Positions 34,150-45,094 of a DNA stretch of 64,000 nt are shown here, one piece after another. Within the stretch, counting starts at the first letter, position 1, and every line of letters begins with the position of its first letter. The notes under the pieces were generated by a model. That model searched no databases. It was not told the origin of the DNA and worked only from the letters and a program-made list of their open reading frames with translations. Source of the DNA: Hansfordia pulvinata (Eukaryota; Ascomycota; Sordariomycetes; Xylariales). Where the stretch lies: positions 1,178,001 to 1,242,000 of the forward strand of contig BJKQ01000004.1 of assembly GCA_006538405.1 (NCBI GenBank), given 5' to 3'. The position numbers and the translations under genes were made by a program.

Positions 34150-36301
34150 CTTGACAGAGGTATGGACTTGGTTGAGGCATGGAATCAATGGATGGCTTCT
34201 TTTGCTTGAACAGGCGCCGTCTATCAGCTGGGTGGGATTGGGCCACAAATACCGTTCGCAGGCTGCGCAGTAGGGGCAAAAAAAGTCTTACGAGCCCCGT
34301 CTAGGTGGGTGAGTACAGAAAAGCAAAGTCCTGGACCGAAAAAGCTATCGTCGACGACCAGCGCCAGGGGTGAGCCGAGTTGCGTGTTGTATGGGGATAT
34401 GAAGTTGAAGAGTCATTCATCATTATGTGGGCCGGGGCACGATTCTCCAGTCGTAGGTAGCATGGATTGGATTGCGGCTCACACACAGTCTACGGCCCAG
34501 CCCAGCACCGCACAGAACCACACAAACAACATGGAGCACAGCCAGCGCAAGTCGGTGGGTCGGGACCGCGGCTCGACGGGCGCCTATTGGGCAGCAGCTG
34601 CGGCTCAGTCCAGTCATCGAGCAGCGGGAGTCAGGTCAGTGAGGTCACCGGGCTGTTCGATCCGTACCTAAGGTAATGATAAAGCCCACGACCCCATTGG
34701 CGCAGGGCACAAAGTGGATTGTGGCGGGATCGTGACTGGCCCGCCTTCGAGTCACAGCTGCGGCGGAGTCGAGCACACAGCCCAGGAACCATGATGAGAT
34801 CTGAGATGAACGATGACTGGTGGTTGCTGACCGTTGAGCTGGGATGAGCACTCGCATGGATGAGTTGCTCTTCTTCAAATAGGTAATTCTGGCTACCTGG
34901 TACCTGGAGCAGGCCTTTGACCAGTCGAGTTGTCGCAAAGCGACAAGTCGGATGATCGTGGACACCACCTAAGCAGTAATCAACCGGACCATCCCATGCT
35001 CGGCGACGGCTGCCGTGCCTGCCTCACGAAGTACAGAGGCTGCAGGGTAGCAGAAAGAAAGCGGGCGGTGATGCAACAGGGGAATTTACCGCCCAGGGCG
35101 CTTTATCGCATTTGTTTCCTTTTCGTTTTTCCTCGACAGAAACAGCTGGAGCGACAAGACGTTGGCTTGTACATGTGTACGACCAGTTTAAATCGTACCT
35201 ATTCGAGAAGGCGATCCGCCGAAGCGTACTCGTAGGAAAATAAATCTCCGCGCGTCAAGGGTGGGATGCTTGTGCTCGTAGCGATTGGCGGCAGCGGAGG
35301 GCGAAGATTCATGGATTGGATGGGAGTATCGTACCTTAGGTACGGGCTACCACGGGCACTGATAGCGAGGCTTGTCGCTCGGGGACAGTGGCCTAATTGA
35401 CCAATGGAATCAATAGCGATGAGTACCAAATCCATTCGTACGAGCAATTGGTAATGGCACATGCTAAAAGGTTCCGAGATGGAAGGTTTCCGCTTGCAAG
35501 ATACCTACGACGCGACAATCAACGCAACAGTCAAGTAAAGTGCCGCATACGGAATACGGAATGGGCAAGCTGGGGTGCGAGCACGAGCCCGAGCCCGAGC
35601 AGGCGCGGTGAAGCGCCGATGCCGCTGTGGACGCGTGCCGTCGGATGGGTTTCGTGGGGTCGATCTCCAAGTTTCTGTACTCAGCGGGTCTCGACAAGAA
35701 ACTTGCAGACTGGCGAAACAGAGCAGGCATACAGAGTCCCTTTCGACCCCAGAAAGCGTATACAGTACATCTAGCTCCGGGGTTAAAGAGGTTCGTACGT
35801 TTCCGGTGGGGTGAGAGCAACCCGCGCGACCCTCGAGACGGCCGCCGCCATCGCAGGCCCCTCCGTACTGTACTGAGGTGCTAGCCGGTGGTGCCGGTGC
35901 AGGTGTACGGGTACCACTCGTAAGCCCCCGTCGCGCCCACGGAGCCCCACTGCGGTGACCCCAGATCCCCGTCGTTTTAGTGGTCAGTACCTACTAGCCG
36001 CCCCCGCGACCGTCCCACGTCCGCAGGAGCATCTGCGCACCAGTACTCGTACGAGCATTTGCGCGCACCCGTACGGACAATCGCCCGTCGTTGTACTGTA
36101 CGGTCAACGGGCGGCGAGAGCCTGCATCTCCGTCTGATCGGCTTATTACTCCGTACCTGTGCGCCCTCCACGGCTCTCTTTTTCCGCCGCCTGCCCTTCG
36201 ATCACGGCCGTCGTCATCTTTTTGTCCTTCCCTCGTCCTCAGCCTCCTCTGCTCTTTGCTGCGATTGACCCTCTCCCCTCTAACCCCCCGCCACCATCGC
36301 C
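34150..36301. other. Divergent intergenic region
   Basis: A 2.15 kb spacer between divergent genes, so it should contain promoters for the F-box protein and the oxodicarboxylate carrier. TACTCGTA words occur at 35227 and 36044. The last 150 bases before 36302 are C/T-rich. No gene recognised. Confidence 0.5.
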
Positions 36302-38244
36302 ATGTCTGACGCTCCTCTGCCTTTCGTCTACCAGTTCGGCGCCGGTGAGTCCCTCTCCTCTGCCCCCTCCAGCGCGCCAATGGCCTCGCGGGTCGCTTTC
36401 GCCCGGCCTCGTCTGCTTGGCCGAGACACATGCTGACCTCGCCCGCTCCAGGCGCCATCGCCGGTGTCTCCGAGGCAAGTAACCACCACGCCGAGCTCTC
36501 GCCTCTCTACTGCTCGCCAGTTCAGGTAGCTAACCGGTGCTCCGGCTCCCTCTTGGGCGGTGTAGATTCTGGTCATGTACGTGCCGCGCCTCTCCCCCGC
36601 CTCCGCTGCCCGTCCTCTCGCCGCTGTGTCGCGTGACACGACGCTTCTCCTGCTAACCGCTTTCTTCCGCCCCCTAAAAGGTACCCTCTTGACGTCGTCA
36701 AAACCCGAGTGTAAGCAGAACCCGGACTTCCCTGCGCGAACCTCGACCCCCGGGCGGACCGCGGGGCTCCCTGTCGCCTCTCGTCGACCCGACCATGTGC
36801 TGAGACCGAGCCGCCAATCAGACAGCTGCAGACCGGCAAGGGCGCCGGCGCCGACGCCTACACTGGCATGCTCGACTGCTTCTCCAAGATCATCAAGAAT
36901 GAGGGCTTCAGCCGTCTTTACCGTGGCATTTCCGCCCCCATTCTGATGGAAGCTCCCAAGGTGCGCAAACCGTCCTGCCCCGCGTCGGCGTGCCCGTGCC
37001 CGCGCACGGCCAAGCACGTGCAGGTTGTCGCGATTGCTTCATCCTGCTCCCCGTGCTCGGTTGCTTTACCGGCTTGGCAGCTGGGCTAATTTCTTCTTTT
37101 TCTCACCTCCACAGCGCGCTACCAAGTTTGCTGCCAACGACGAGTGGGGCAAGATCTACCGCAAGGCCTTTGGTGCCGAGAAGATGAACCAGGTTGGTGT
37201 TCCTTGGCATTAGGGATTCGGTCCCTGCCATACTCGGCATGCTAATCTGTATTGCGCAGAGCCTCTCTGTCTTGACCGGTGCTACCGCGTACGTTGCGTC
37301 GCATTTCGATTCCGATAAAGACGCTATGTAGAGAGAGCTTCTCAAGCTGACGCTCATGCAGTGGTGCCACCGAGTCATTCGTCGTTGTCCCGTACGTTCT
37401 GTCGCTATTCTCCCTACTCACAGCGCCCCTCTGACACCTCTGCACAGGTTCGAGCTGGTCAAGATCAGACTCCAGGACAAGGCCCAGGCTCACAAGTACA
37501 ACGGCATGCTCGATGTTGTTGCCAAGACGGTTCGCCAGGGTAAGTCGTGTCGAGGCTAGCCTTGGAGGTCCCTCTCTCGTGACTTATAGCTTGCGAGCCC
37601 GAGTCCGACCTTGCCTTTCCAATAGTTTTGTGCTGACTGTAGACATGCAGAGGGTGTTCTGTCCCTCTACAACGGCCTTGAGGCCACCCTATGGCGCCAC
37701 ATCTTCTGGAACGCCGGTTACTTCGGATGCATCTTCCAAGTCCGACAGCTTCTTCCCAAGGCCGAGACCAAAAAAGCAAAGTTGACCAACGACGTTGTTG
37801 CTGGTGCCGTGGGTGGCACTGTGTAAGTGTCCCCGTTGCTTGGCACTCTGCCAGACTCCTAGTACTGACCTCGAATAGCGGTACTATCCTGAACACGCCC
37901 TTCGTAAGCCATCAACCCCCCACTCCTTTCGGTCTGCCCTTCACATACTGACTCTTAACAGGACGTTGTCAAGAGCCGAATCCAGAACACCACGAGAGTT
38001 GCTGGAGTCACACCCAAGTACAACTGGGCCTGGGCCGCCTGCGGTACGGTCATGAAGGAGGAAGGTGTCGCTGCCCTGTACAAGGGCTTCATGCCCAAGG
38101 TCCTCCGTCTCGGCCCCGGCGGTGGTATTCTGCGTAAGATTCTTCTTGTGCCCCCGAACTCACATACTTGCTAACCTTTCCGCAGTTGTCGTTTTCAATG
38201 AGGTTATGGACTTCTTCCGTGCTATGCAGAAGCCCGGCGCTTAA
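36302..38244 (+). CDS. Mitochondrial 2-oxodicarboxylate carrier (ODC type), 13 exons
   Basis: Thirteen exons give exactly 300 residues: 36302-36344, 36452-36474, 36566-36576, 36681-36710, 36822-36960, 37115-37192, 37260-37288, 37362-37391, 37448-37539, 37651-37822, 37879-37903, 37962-38133, 38186-38244. All phases agree. The protein shows three carrier signatures, YPLDVVKTRVQLQ, PFELVKIRLQDKAQ and PFDVVKSRIQNTTR. Other ODC-like text includes KFAANDEWGKIYRK and WRHIFWNAGYFGCIF. ODC carriers exchange 2-oxoadipate or 2-oxoglutarate across the inner mitochondrial membrane, linked to lysine metabolism (family knowledge). Intron 2 starts with GC (GAG|GCAAGT) rather than GT, and exon 3 is only 11 nt (ILVM junction). 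Strong sequence continuity supports each splice. Confidence 0.93.
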
Positions 38245-39635
38245 GCGCTGCTGACGCTTTGAGAGAATCGCGCAATGATACCCAGATCTCTAAAGACGCC
38301 AAACGATGAAATATTTCTTTGTCGATTTGAAAGCACGCTGTTGATTCTCGGAAATTTTGATCATCTCGAATGTTGAAGAACGAGCGAGTCCCTGCGGTCA
38401 CCATCTCAGCGTGCCGGCCCTGGACTACTGTATTTGTCATAGATCTCTTGTTTCCTGGAATAGTGGATAGACTCGGTCAGTCTTGGGACAGGACAGTGAA
38501 GTTTCAGTCATGCTAAGATTAGTACATTGTCATCTCTCGGCTTGTCTCCTCACTTGGCTGTCACTGATGATACGTCATCAGTCAGGGCTACTGTAGACCC
38601 CTCTGTCCTCCCCTCCCCATTGTCGACTTCGCTGGCTCTTCTCATTTCCCTGTCAGCGCTTCCCAACCATACCAGCTCTCTCTGCATTATTCTGTTCGAA
38701 TCTCTTGAAACTTTCAATTGGCCTGCAGAGAAGTTAGCACTGGTAACATGCACAGTAGATGTGTGATAGCAAATCACTGCTCTGCTCAGGAACTGTTGCC
38801 GGACACTTGTCAATGAACACGAGGTGTCGAGCGATCCCAGCTGTGCCCTCTCAAACAACTGCACAGGCCAACCAAAAGGTTTGAAACTCTTGATCTTGGC
38901 CCCTCCCACTTCGAATTGGTCGGTCAGGAGCCTCTCTAAGTGTTCTGCGCACATACTTCCTTCGCTCAACCTCCCTCGGGCCTTCTATCCGGCTCGTTCA
39001 TGCTCACAACCAGTCTCAGCTTACATCCATTAGTGGAACTGCTTACCAGGCCTCCGACACAACCCGTCACATCTACTTCACCGTTCCTCGACCACTCGGC
39101 TCCCAAAGCCGTCAATCGGCAACGCACGCTACTTTCCCGTCTTTCGTCCCTCTTGGCTCTTCCAGTATACAAAAATACCAGCCATATCGTCAACTCGATC
39201 AGTACCGCCAACCAGCACAGTCGATTCTGCTTCGATGTCCCTCGGTGCTTCTTCACCAACCCCCTCCGATCGTTGAGCTGCAGGTTCGCTTACCGCTTCG
39301 TCACCCGCTCAACAGGCACTTCTATCTACAGTAGCTGGCCAATACCTAGTTGACTCGCTGCCGCAGCTCAGCAGATGTGTACTGCGACCTCTACTGGTCT
39401 CTTGGCTGTATCAAACAACCAAGATACACATTTCTCCGGTGACTCGCAACTCGTCAACGCTACACCGCGGCCCACCAGTTCTTGCTATCGCTCATCTTCC
39501 ACATCGGCAGCCACGAAAGGTCGCAGGCGATTCATTCCAGCCGCAACTCTGATCGATCTCATTTATTAACCTTGCTTATCATTGCTCGCCACAATCGCTG
39601 CGGGCTGATACATTGTCAGCCCAATAGAATTCATC
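38245..39635. other. Intergenic region
   Basis: 3' flank of the carrier and upstream region of the next plus-strand gene. It is AT-richer and C/T-rich towards 39600. ORFs of up to about 140 codons show nothing recognisable. Confidence 0.5.
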
Positions 39636-41700
39636 ATGGAGAACTACCCGGGATATGATTCCCAAGCCGAGGCTGATCGCGATGACGCCACGTTTACCGA
39701 CTGCTCAAGCAGCGACAATGAGTCCAACGCCCAGTCATGTTGCGTTGAATGGCGCGGATCTCTGCAGAGCGCACACGATGCTCTGTGCGCGGAAAAAGAG
39801 CGATGGCTCTTTGAGCGCGAAGTCCTCCGGGACAGTCGTGATACTTCACAAAGACGGAGCGAGCGCCTGCACCAGAAGATTGAGACCCTGCGGAAGGTTT
39901 CGGAAAACGGAACGAAAAAGAACCAGGCGCTACGAGCGGAGATTCGACAGCTGAAAAAAGAGATAGAAAAATTGAGGCCTTCGAACGAGCCTCGCCCGGT
40001 ATATTCCAGCCCCCATCACACGCCTCTTTTGGTAACCCCCTCGCGCACTTGATGCTAATCGATATGTACAGCATTGGTGCATCAATTACAAGGAATGGAT
40101 GCACGAAGATAGCAGAGATGACAAGTTCTGGCCTGTCATTTTTGGAGAAATGGCGAAACAATGCAATATGAGTAGGAAGAAGAATCGGATCCACCCAGAC
40201 TTGCATCTAGAGCCACCGCCGAACGGCCCGGAGAATGACGAACACCATCCCAGCCCCCAGCCGCCTCAGGTTCAAGAAGAGGAGAGCCGGGCAGACTCAC
40301 GTGCTTCTGCGGGCGAGGGTCCGCCCGACTTGAAGGTCGACTTCGATGGTCTCCCTCAAAACATCCAATTTCTCATCCTACAGCATTTCTTCCGTGTTGC
40401 TGGGCCTCAGGGTAAGCTGATTCACTGCCTATCTCGGCTCCCATTCACTCCGCCAAGGCAAGAATACCTCGATGAGGAGCAGATCCGCGTGGAAGCCTTT
40501 GGAACGGAAGACGATCATGATTCAGACCCGAAAGTGCAAGGCCCCGTCTGGCTGCCGCACCGCTTCCACTTCGGCACCGGGTCGTGCAACCTGGAGGAGG
40601 CCCCGAAGCCCAGAGACGTGCTGGACTATCTCAGGGTCTCTAAAAGATGGTTCTACATTGGTTGCTACGTGTTCTATGGCTCGAACACATTCGCGTTCAG
40701 TTCTCTCGGCGAGCTCGGGCGCTTCCTGCATGGTATTGGCAATCGCATTGGTTTCTTACGACACATCGAGATATACTGGCAGGGCTCTCAGATGGCCAAG
40801 AAGGAGAAAAAGGACGACATTGGGAACGGCAGAGTCTGGAAGCATAAAGCCAACCAGCGGACGCTTCCGCTCGTCCCGCTGTGCCACGCTACAAGCCTGA
40901 AAACCATTGTCATCCACATCGAGGAGGGCGGCAAGGACCGCATCCGACGCCGGTACGAGATGAAGCATCCAAACGAATGGCTGGACGACTTTGCCTCAAA
41001 CGATATCTCCTCGCTGGGGATATTTGGCAAGGGAACAAGGCTGTCAGAGATCCAGCCCAACTACAGGCCCATGAGAAGCATGAGAGCCATGCACGGCATC
41101 GACTGGCTGTTCTGTAAGTTGTACCAACTCCTCCGCCGGATCCTGCCTGCTGGCTGTCGCACTGACTCTCAGAGAGCAGTCCTTCGCGGGCTGGATTATA
41201 TCCGTTTCTACGACACAGGCCCCGACAACACCACCGGGAAAAGGAAAGAGATCCGCGACTACTCATTCGTGAATGAGCTCAACGCCGCCGTCACGTTGCC
41301 GCGACGCACAGACACATCCCGCGGCCCCCTAGTCGCGGGCTAGAACCCCAGCGATGACGACAAGGCAGCCGCCGAGAGAATGCTGGACGAAGCTGCCCAA
41401 AACGCTTTTCGCCGGAGACACGACCCCCCGCCTGACGATGCAAGGTCCCACCACGGTAGCACTACCGACGGAAGCGATCACAGTGGATCCGGGTCCGGAT
41501 CCGAGTCCGGCAACGACTCGGAAGACTCGAATGATGACCCGGGAGATGATTCGGGCAACAGCTCCGACGACGGCAATGATGATGGCGATGATGATCCTAG
41601 CAGCGCCGACGGCAATCGCAACGGTGCAACCCGCGCCCCTGGGACCCGGGCACCCAGAGCCGAGTCACCGTCGTCTTCCTCGCCAGGCAGCTCTGATCTC

Positions 41701-41861
41701 GAGATGGCGATGCGATCCGTCAGTTCGCCAAGTACGTACCTCTCGGGGGGTTCCACGGCAGACGACCCCATCGATATCGACGAGATGGCGATGCGATCCG
41801 TCAGTTCGCCAAGTACGAGCCTTTCGGGGTTGGCACGGCAGACGACCCCATCGATCTGACG
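41701..41861 (+). repeat. Two-copy 81-nt tandem duplication
   Basis: Copies start at 41701 and 41782, both opening gagatggcgatgcgatccgt and ending in a PID-coding segment. The second copy is one base shorter (tcggggttgg against tcggggggttcc), which produces the frame shift. Confidence 0.85.
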
Positions 41862-42445
41862 CGCGACGACGTGTCCGAGTCTCCCGAGTCTCTTTTTGTC
41901 CGAGAGGGCTCGTGCGACGGCCACTCGACGGAGGTAAAGTCCGAAGCGATGAGCGACACAAAAGAAAACATCAAGAGCGAGGACGGCAGTGAAAATGGCC
42001 ACCCCACAGGCGACGGAACTCGGGGCGGCGAGGATCCCGTTAAAGAGCGATCCGGGGAGAACCAGCAAGAACATCCTGGGGCCTCTCCTGAGTCCGACAG
42101 CCGCGGCTCGTCCCGCGACTCGAACGAGACAATGAACCAATCTATGGGCGCCCTTCGCTTGGAAGAAGACAATATAAAGCAGAAGGTAGAGGACGACGAC
42201 GAAGATGGGAACATGACAGTCAGGAGAACTGCCAAGATAGACAGTGGCGCCCGGACGCCCAAGCCCATCATTGACTCCCGAGGGGAACGCCGCCGCGGGC
42301 ACCGCCCTCTTCAGTCCCGCCCCATAACCCTGTGAGGCAACTGTTGAGTTTCTCCAAGGATTACGTCAAAACCAGAGAACGACAGGAGAGACAGGGGAAT
42401 CGCGCCACGGCGCCGCTGCGGAACGCACATTCAGAGCCGCTGACG

Positions 42446-42508
42446 TCGATCGACCTGACAGAAGAATCGATCGACCTCACAGTAGAATCGATCGACCTCA
42501 CAGGAGAA
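42446..42508 (+). repeat. Triplicated 21-nt SIDLT-coding unit
   Basis: Three consecutive units encode SIDLTEE, SIDLTVE and SIDLTGE. The IDLT core flanked by acidic residues resembles SUMO-interaction motifs. Confidence 0.85.
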
Positions 42509-42730
42509 GACTCACCGGACGGTCTGAGTGTGGCCCCCGAAAGCGCCGCCAATCCAGCGAAGGGGCGAGTAGCAGCGGCACGAACAAGAGGCGCCGCCGA
42601 TCTGGGGAGACGTAGTAGAGGAAGTGAGAATGAGGCCGTTTCGGGACGAAGACGGGCCCCTTGCTGGCTGGTTGGGACTTTGACTTCGCTTCCCACAACG
42701 TTTGGGTTTTGGAGCCGCACACAAACGTGA

Positions 42731-43217
42731 TAGGAAGAACTCGCGGCAGAACTTGCATTAGCTGGCTGATTTCTAGGCGCTCCGAGCACACACGCAGCTT
42801 TTGCTGATGTCTCGATCTGCGCGCGTCACAGTTGCTACATTCGCGGTGCTTTAGACAGCTGAATAACATCAATTCGCTAACAGAGTTGAGTGATGGCGTA
42901 TCTTTACTTGCTGTGTCCTCTCAAGACGAATGTGACCTGTTTCTGTGGTGCAAGTGGACGTCAGATCATGGAGAACAGGAACATGCTGTCAATGTGAATG
43001 TGCTTCGGATATGCGCTATGGATATGGAAAGCAATACGACTTTGGCATTCACTAAAGGACGCAGAAGAATCTATCGAATTGTACTTTACTGCCGAAGGGG
43101 GCATTAAATAAGGAGCCGTTCATTTTGTGAAAAAAAAAAACAGACGTTTGCGAACAACCTGCGATAATAACAGCCAAGAGGTACGCCAAAAGGTATCATA
43201 AACGAACACACAACCGT
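42731..43217. other. Intergenic region between convergent genes
   Basis: 3' flanks of the decayed gene and epsin, with an A-run at about 43130-43140. No other feature. Confidence 0.5.
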
Positions 43218-43245
43218 CTAGAACTGGATCAAATCCTGATTGTGT

Positions 43246-43277
<32 letters not shown>

Positions 43278-45094
43278 CTGTTGCTGCTGGGATGCAAAGG
43301 GGTTGCCGGCGCCATTTGGCTGCCCACCGTAGGAGACCTGGGGCATGCCGGTGAATTGCTGTCGGAGGAAAGGGTTGCCAGTGGCATTCGCGGTCAGAAG
43401 CGAGGCGCCAGCGCCAGCCGAGTTAACAAATTGACCTGGTGCGGTGTGCTGAGAAGGTATACGGAGATCGCCAGTGTTGCCATATGTGTCCATGCCGTCG
43501 CCGCTAGCGAGCAGAGCATTGAGTCTCTGCTCGTGTTCGCTGAGCTGCTTCTGAGGCTGTTGCGGCTGCTGGGGCAGCTGAGGAGGGGGTTTGAACGTGG
43601 GCATTGGAGGCGGAGTAAAAGTCTGGAGGCTCTTCTGCTCGGGAAGGCTCTGGAGATTGAGCGAGGGCACGGGTGGTTGATGCGACGTCGACGGCCGAGC
43701 TGTCTGGGGTCGTGCCATGCCGCTGGCAAAGGGGTTGTTGGAGCCCGTCTTGGCCGCCTGCAGAGGTTGAGCCGCAGGTTTGTTTGAAGCCCACGGGTTG
43801 TTGCTGCCGGGCTGGGCAGCGGGTTCCGCGGAGGCCGTAGGTTGAGGATCAAACATCTGCTGCTGCTGCCCCTGTTGAGCGTAGGGGTTGTTGTTGAAGC
43901 CGGTCGGCTGCATCTGGAATGGTTGTTGGGTGGCTTGCGGGGCAAGGAACTGGTTGTTCTGCTGGCCATACGGATCGTAAAAGCCCGTCTGCTGGGCGCC
44001 AAAGCCGTTCTGATTCTGGTAGGGATCGTTCTGGTTGGGGAACCCGGTGTAGGCGTTGTTCATATACCCAGTTGGCTGAGCCTGCATCATCTGGTTCTGG
44101 TCGATGGGGTTACCCATCCAGTCAACGTTGCTGCCCTGCTGATAGCCCATGTTCATACCCGTGAACTGAGGCTGGCTGTTTTGGACTGGCCCATCATCGA
44201 AGAGCGAGCTGGCGTTGCTCTCCTCCAGCTCGCGCCGACGTCGTTCATCCTCCTCTCTGCTGAGTTTGATGGCCTTGGCCAGGTCGTCATCATCCACAGT
44301 GCCGCCCTGCCGGCTCTCGCGTTTTCTTCGATCTTCTTCCTCTTGGAACTTGCTGGCTTCGAGCGCAAGCTTATATTCGGCGTCGTCTTCGTCACTGTGT
44401 TGGCGGCGGGGCTGGCGGCGGGGTTGGTTGAGGCCATCGTCGTCGGGCGCGAACTCTTCAATGCCGGTCACACGGGATTTCCAACTCTTGCGATCCTTTC
44501 GCTCGGCATCAAGCCTGTCCTCATCCTGAATCAAGGCTGTGAGCTCTTTGGCAGCAACGCGAACTGAACTGGAGTTAGCACTGACGAGTTGGCGGCCGCA
44601 GGTTCATATACGTACTGTTCTGACCAACATCACGGCCCTCCTCATCAATGTAAAAGAACTCGCGCAAAGTCTTAATTACGTAAACATTCTTGCGAGCCCA
44701 GGTCACAATCATGGCAGAGCCCTCGTGGAGGCAGTAATCGAGGACCTTGAGCGCTTTCAAGACGTGTCTCCAGTTCTTGCCCTTGTCATTTAGGCGCTTG
44801 TCAAGCATGTCGACGATATCGTAGAACTCGGTGGACCTACAGAACGGCAGGGTTAGACAGATTCGACAAGGCACTTGAGAATCCATGAACGTACGAGTTA
44901 TAGGTTAACTGGGAGATCTCACTCATTTGGGTGCCAGTCGGGCCCCAGGGGTCATTGCTCGTCGCTGTGGTTGAGTTAGAAGACATGCGTCAAAAGAGCG
45001 ACTTGAGATAGAAAGCCATACCTTCGCGCACTTTGACCTGAACACTGGAATAGCCCTTTGTAACATTTTTGACGCTTCTCATAACCTTAGACAT
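43218..45094 (-). CDS. Epsin (ENTH domain endocytic adaptor)
   Basis: Four exons (45094-45022, 44964-44895, 44836-44616, 44563-43218) in consistent phases give 569 residues, with branch points such as TCTAAC. The ENTH domain occupies residues 1 to about 145 (MSKVMRSVKNVTKGYSSVQV, DPWGPTGTQMSEISQLTYNS, LKALKVLDYCLHEGS, VRVAAKELT-like text). Ubiquitin-interacting motifs follow (EYKLALEASKFQEEE, DDLAKAIKLSREEDE). Then comes a Gln/Asn/Pro-rich tail with several NPF-type motifs (NNPFASG, GNPFLRQQF, GNPFASQ) that bind EH-domain proteins. It ends with a poly-Gln run and DLIQF, a clathrin-box-like end. Epsins link PIP2 membranes, ubiquitinated cargo and clathrin at endocytic sites. It corresponds to yeast Ent1/Ent2. 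Confidence 0.94.
43242..43292 (-). repeat. Poly-Gln (CAG/CAA) tract in epsin
   Basis: About 17 near-consecutive Gln codons close to the epsin C-terminus, mixed CAG and CAA, likely length-variable. Confidence 0.85.

Larger units (their letters stand above)
39636..42730 (+). pseudogene. Decayed fungal F-box-like protein with SUMO-interaction-like repeats
   Basis: Exons 39636-40031, 40072-41113 and 41180 onward, joined by regular introns, encode an N-terminal coiled coil (to about residue 125). A conserved fungal module follows: FDGLPQNIQFLILQHFF, KLIHCLSRLPFTPP, YFYGSNTFAFSS-like text (VFYGSNTFAFSSLGELGRF), HIEIYWQGSQ and LRGLDYIRFYDT. I recall this as a lineage-expanded Hypocreales family of unknown function. 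At 41341-41343 a TAG interrupts LVAG-NPSDDDKAA, where relatives have AGW-PSD; the frame then stays open. Two frame shifts follow, near 41829 and near 42280-42300. The C-terminal part has an 81-nt duplication (41701-41861) and three SIDLT units (42446-42508). The nonsense codon plus shifts suggest a pseudogene, although the shifts alone could be assembly errors. Confidence 0.7.
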
